Source: Oscillospiraceae bacterium (GTDB lineage Bacteria > Bacillota > Clostridia > Oscillospirales > Ruminococcaceae). Taken from it: a stretch of 64,000 bases of DNA. The notes under the pieces were generated by a model. It had not been told where the DNA came from and ran no database searches. It was given only the letters and a program-made list of their open reading frames with translations. The position numbers were made by a program, and so were the translations under genes. Each line of letters begins with the position of its first letter. Position 1 is the first letter of the stretch. This document shows positions 60,725 through 64,000 of this stretch, piece by piece. The DNA is taken from assembly GCA_021199355.1 (NCBI GenBank), contig JAJQIF010000009.1:425792-489791 (forward strand), given 5' to 3'.

Positions 60725-60967
60725 ATGACTTATACCTATCAGACAAAAGGAACCTGCTCAAGGCAGATTAATTTCGAGGTTGAAAACGGCGTTATCGGCG
60801 ACGTTTCCTTCGTCGGCGGTTGCAACGGCAACCTTAAGGGCATTTCAAGCCTTGTAAAGGGCATGAAGGTCGAGGATGCGATTGCCAAGCTCGAAGGAAT
60901 CAAATGCGGTGCAAAGAACACATCCTGCCCTGACCAATTCGCCCAGGCTCTTAAATCCGCGCTCTGA
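60725..60967 (+). CDS. TSCPD-domain protein (TIGR03905-like)
   Basis: 80-residue protein of the TSCPD family, named from its TSCPDQ-containing end (NTSCPDQFAQAL). Cysteines at CNGN, KCGAKN and TSCPD could bind metal. The family is related to the C-terminal domain of class II ribonucleotide reductases; its own role is unknown. ATG follows AAGGAG. Confidence 0.9.
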   Translation: MTYTYQTKGTCSRQINFEVENGVIGDVSFVGGCNGNLKGISSLVKGMKVEDAIAKLEGIKCGAKNTSCPDQFAQALKSAL

Positions 60968-60993
60968 TTTTCAGACTCGGAACTTCACTCAAG

Positions 60994-61032
60994 AAAAAAT
61001 CAGGAAATGCTTATTGCGGCTCCTGATTTTTC
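60994..61032 (+). terminator. Intrinsic terminator after the TSCPD gene
   Basis: AAAAATCAGGA pairs with TCCTGATTTTT over a 15-nt loop. Confidence 0.75.
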
Positions 61033-61052
61033 CATGTGCTTTAATTTCACCA

Positions 61053-61081
61053 TTGACATTTAAGCAGCAACGTGATACTAT
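61053..61081 (+). promoter_or_regulatory. Sigma-A promoter of uvrBA
   Basis: TTGACA (61053-61058), 17 bp, TACTAT (61076-61081). No LexA (Cheo) box GAACNNNNGTTC is seen close to it. Confidence 0.7.
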
Positions 61082-61113
61082 AATAACAAACGTTTCAATA
61101 TTCGGAGGCTGTT

Positions 61114-63072
61114 ATGGACAAATTCGTGCTTAAAAGTAAATACAAGCCCACCGGCGACCAGCCTCAGGCGATTGAAAAGCTTTCGGATGGTATAAACAGC
61201 GGAATGAAGAAGCAGACGCTTCTCGGCGTTACCGGCTCTGGAAAAACCTTCACGATGGCTAACGTTATTGCCAACGTCAACCGTCCGACTCTTGTGTTGG
61301 AGCCCAATAAAACCCTTGCGGCACAGATTTGCTCGGAGCTTCGGGAATTTTTCCCCGATAGTGCGGTAGAGTTCTTTGTTTCGTACTACGATTACTATCA
61401 GCCTGAGGCTTATATCCCGGCAACTGATGTCTATATCGAAAAAGACTCAGACGTCAATGACGAAATCGACCGTTTAAGGCATTCCGCAACAGCCGCACTG
61501 ACTGAAAGACGTGACGTTGTAATAGTCGCAAGTGTTTCCTGCATCTACTCTCTCGGCGACCCGGAGGAATACAAGAGTATGATTGTCTCTGTCCGTAAAG
61601 GCATGACCAAATCACGCGATGACCTTATCCACGAGCTTGTCTCAATCCAATACGAAAGAAACGATATAGATTTCCAAAGAAACCGTTTCAGAGTAAGAGG
61701 GGACACCGTCGACGTTTTTCCGACAAGCTATAACGAAACAGCAATAAGAATCGAATTCTTCGGCGACGAGGTCGACAGAATTACTGAAGTCAATGTCGTC
61801 ACCGGCGAAGCTGTCAGAACTCTTCTTCACGTTGCAATTTTTCCTGCATCTCACTATATAACCGGCAAAGAAAGACTCAACGCCGCAATTCACGATATCG
61901 AAGATGAGATGCACGAAAGAGTCGAGTTCTTCAAGTCTCAGGACAAGCTCATCGAGGCTCAGAGAATCGAACAGCGTGTCAATTACGATATGGAAATGCT
62001 CCAGGAGGTCGGTTTTTGCAGCGGAATCGAAAACTATTCAAGAGTCCTTGCAAGACGCGAACCGGGTGCGGTTCCGTTCACACTTCTCGACTTCTTCCCG
62101 GATGATTTTCTTCTTATAGTGGATGAATCACATGTTGCGCTACCGCAGGTAAGGGGAATGTTCGCAGGGGACAGAGCAAGAAAGCAGACTCTTGTGGATT
62201 ACGGCTTCCGTCTTCCATCAGCACTTGACAACCGTCCGCTTACGTTTGACGAGTTTTATTCAAGATGCGACCAGGCAGTCTTTGTGTCTGCGACTCCCGG
62301 AGACTTTGAACTTTCAGAATCGGAGCAGGTTGTCGAGCAGATTATCCGCCCGACGGGGCTTCTTGACCCACTTATTGAAGTCAAGCCGACTGCAGGACAG
62401 ATTGACGATCTGGTTCTCGAAATCAACGAACGTGCCGAGAAGAATGAGCGCGTTCTGGTCACCACTCTTACCGTAAAAATGGCTGAAGACCTGACAGGAT
62501 ATCTTCAGAAGCTCGGCATCAGAGTAAGATATATGCACCACTCAATCGACACTATCGAGAGAATGGAAATTATAAGAGACTTAAGACTCGGCGAATTTGA
62601 CGTTCTGGTAGGAATTAATCTTCTCAGAGAAGGCTTGGACCTTCCGGAGGTTTCTCTTGTTGCAATCCTGGATGCAGATAAAGAAGGGTTCTTAAGAAGC
62701 GAACGCTCTCTTATCCAGACCATAGGAAGAGCCGCAAGAAATTCAGGCGGCAAAGTCATCATGTACGCCGACAGCGTTACGGATTCTATGGAAAAAGCTA
62801 TCACCGAGACCGAAAGACGCCGAGCTATTCAGGAAGAATATAACATTCAGCATGGTATAACTCCAAAAACCATAGTAAAAGACGTCCACGATGTTATCGA
62901 AATATCCTCGAAGAAAGACGTCAACAAGAAAGCCGTTCACTACACCAAGAAGGAACGTATGGAACTCATAGACAAGCTTTCAAAGCAGATGAGGGAAGCC
63001 GCAAGACAGCTTAACTTCGAGCAGGCGGCTTACTTAAGAGATAAGATAGCGGAACTGAGGAAGGAAGGATGA
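61114..63072 (+). CDS. uvrB: UvrABC excinuclease subunit B
   Basis: 652-residue damage-recognition helicase of nucleotide excision repair. Walker A GVTGSGKT (about 40-47), beta-hairpin region [16 protein letters not shown] box and C-terminal UVR motif ([19 protein letters not shown] in parts). ATG follows GGAGG. uvrA starts 4 bp after the stop, the common Firmicutes order. Confidence 0.97.
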   Translation: MDKFVLKSKYKPTGDQPQAIEKLSDGINSGMKKQTLLGVTGSGKTFTMANVIANVNRPTLVLEPNKTLAAQICSELREFFPDSAVEFFVSYYDYYQPEAYIPATDVYIEKDSDVNDEIDRLRHSATAALTERRDVVIVASVSCIYSLGDPEEYKSMIVSVRKGMTKSRDDLIHELVSIQYERNDIDFQRNRFRVRGDTVDVFPTSYNETAIRIEFFGDEVDRITEVNVVTGEAVRTLLHVAIFPASHYITGKERLNAAIHDIEDEMHERVEFFKSQDKLIEAQRIEQRVNYDMEMLQEVGFCSGIENYSRVLARREPGAVPFTLLDFFPDDFLLIVDESHVALPQVRGMFAGDRARKQTLVDYGFRLPSALDNRPLTFDEFYSRCDQAVFVSATPGDFELSESEQVVEQIIRPTGLLDPLIEVKPTAGQIDDLVLEINERAEKNERVLVTTLTVKMAEDLTGYLQKLGIRVRYMHHSIDTIERMEIIRDLRLGEFDVLVGINLLREGLDLPEVSLVAILDADKEGFLRSERSLIQTIGRAARNSGGKVIMYADSVTDSMEKAITETERRRAIQEEYNIQHGITPKTIVKDVHDVIEISSKKDVNKKAVHYTKKERMELIDKLSKQMREAARQLNFEQAAYLRDKIAELRKEG

Positions 63073-63076
63073 TTAT

Positions 63077-64000
63077 ATGGAAAACGAAACTGTCGGAAAC
63101 AATCAGATAGTAATAAAGGGCGCAAGAGAACATAATCTCAAAAGTATAGATGTAACCATTCCGAGGGACAAATTTGTGGTGTTTACCGGTCTTTCGGGCT
63201 CAGGAAAATCTTCTTTGGCTTTTGATACAATATTTGCCGATGGACAGAGAAGGTATATCGAAAGCCTTTCTTCCTATGCAAGAATGTTCCTGGGGCAGAT
63301 GGACAAGCCGGATGTCGACAGCATCGACGGGCTTTCTCCCGCAATTTCCATTGACCAGAAAACCACTTCAAACAATCCCCGTTCGACCGTCGGAACCGTA
63401 ACCGAAATTTACGACTACTTAAGACTCCTCTACGCCAGAATCGGTGTTCCTCACTGTCCTGTTTGCGGAAGAGAAATCAAAAGGCAGTCCGTCGACCAGA
63501 TTGTCGACAGGATAATGGAGCTCCCGGAGGGCACCAAGATTCAGCTTCTTGCTCCAATAGTCAGAGGCAGAAAGGGCGAATATGTCAAAGAGCTCGAACA
63601 GCTCAAGAAATCCGGATATGTGAGAGTAAGAATCGACGGCATAATCTACGACCTTGCAGAAAAAATCAAGCTTGAAAAGAACAAAAAGCACACAATCGAA
63701 GTGGTTGTCGACCGCCTTGTCATCAAACCGGAAATCCGCTCAAGGCTTTCCGGAAGCATTGAAATTGTAACTTCTCTTTCCGGTGGACTCGCAGTTGTCG
63801 ACGTAATCGACGGCGAAGAAATGATGTTTTCCCAGAATTACGCTTGTCCTGAACATGGCATATCAATGGAAGAGCTGTCGCCAAGAATGTTTTCGTTTAA
63901 TAACCCATACGGAGCTTGCCCAGACTGCACGGGTCTCGGAATGTTTTTGCAAGTTGACCCCAAGAAGGTTATCCCGAACGACGAGCTGACAATCAGACAG
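63077..64000 (+). CDS. uvrA: UvrABC excinuclease subunit A, N-terminal part
   Basis: Open from ATG 63077 (after AAGGAAGG) to the window end, 308 codons of the usual 940 or so. The first ATPase Walker A is GLSGSGKSS, followed by [13 protein letters not shown] and the first zinc-site Cys pair CPVCGRE. It forms the DNA-damage sensing complex with UvrB. The rest lies outside the window. Confidence 0.97.
   Translation, partial: MENETVGNNQIVIKGAREHNLKSIDVTIPRDKFVVFTGLSGSGKSSLAFDTIFADGQRRYIESLSSYARMFLGQMDKPDVDSIDGLSPAISIDQKTTSNNPRSTVGTVTEIYDYLRLLYARIGVPHCPVCGREIKRQSVDQIVDRIMELPEGTKIQLLAPIVRGRKGEYVKELEQLKKSGYVRVRIDGIIYDLAEKIKLEKNKKHTIEVVVDRLVIKPEIRSRLSGSIEIVTSLSGGLAVVDVIDGEEMMFSQNYACPEHGISMEELSPRMFSFNNPYGACPDCTGLGMFLQVDPKKVIPNDELTIRQ

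Overview
The window looks like a chromosomal piece of a Clostridia bacterium of the Ruminococcaceae/Oscillospiraceae type. Supporting signs are near-perfect AGGAGG ribosome binding sites, sigma-A promoters with TTGACA-17-TATAAT spacing, and Thr-rich stalks on a cohesin-domain protein. A CotH-family lipoprotein, a DUF4353-like carbohydrate-binding fragment, DUF3793, a SpoIID-like protein and an NxDTG-type surface-protein C terminus point the same way. This assignment comes from gene content only. Most of the window is ordinary core genome; one clear mobile element is inserted at about 39.8-43.5 kb.

Layout: 0-2.7 kb holds the end of a carbohydrate-binding surface protein, then trpS and ychF. 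2.7-8.5 kb has tRNA-Arg(CCT), a SpoIID-like protein and a leftward operon (small membrane protein, D-2-hydroxyacid dehydrogenase, proB, proA, membrane protein). 8.6-12 kb has an NCS2 purine permease and a membrane-anchored GH30-like glycosidase. 12.1-16.4 kb is an ABC operon with an extra surface protein, followed by an Rrf2 regulator facing cysK. 18.2-21.9 kb is a second ABC pair with a very large permease. 22-27.4 kb holds a radical SAM enzyme diverging from its own cluster-less paralogue plus a patatin, a TetR regulator and an AI-2E transporter. 27.4-30.5 kb has tRNA-Ala(CGC), a CNNM/CBS transporter, two small unknown genes and tRNA-Arg(ACG). 30.7-36 kb is lon-ysxC, then yerC, a methyltransferase and hslO, then tRNA-Cys. 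36-39.7 kb is an AraC regulator divergent from a cohesin/SPFH/lipoprotein operon.

39.78-43.54 kb is a 3.7-kb integrated element in the 3' end of tRNA-Ser(TGA), flanked by a 55-bp direct repeat. It encodes a tyrosine integrase, an excisionase-like protein, a Rep with HUH endonuclease and superfamily-3 helicase motifs like those of CRESS-DNA viruses, and a divergent XRE regulator. Upstream of rep lies an 11-bp stem whose 10-nt loop reads TTAGTATTAC on the rep strand. That contains TAGTATTAC, the circovirus-type origin nonanucleotide. This is the most striking object in the window.

43.7-64 kb has an ABC/FtsX operon sharing a 21-of-22-bp promoter-upstream element with the 12-kb ABC operon, then an iron-box-controlled DUF3793/flavodoxin pair. 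Next come a structured leader before a TM2-domain gene and an ArsR/HMA/CadA metal-efflux module. The window closes with a Na/Pi cotransporter, glyA-fhs, tRNA-Pro, a surface protein, a CotH lipoprotein, a pseudouridine synthase, a TSCPD protein, uvrB and the start of uvrA.

All functions are assigned by reading motifs; no search or folding program was run.
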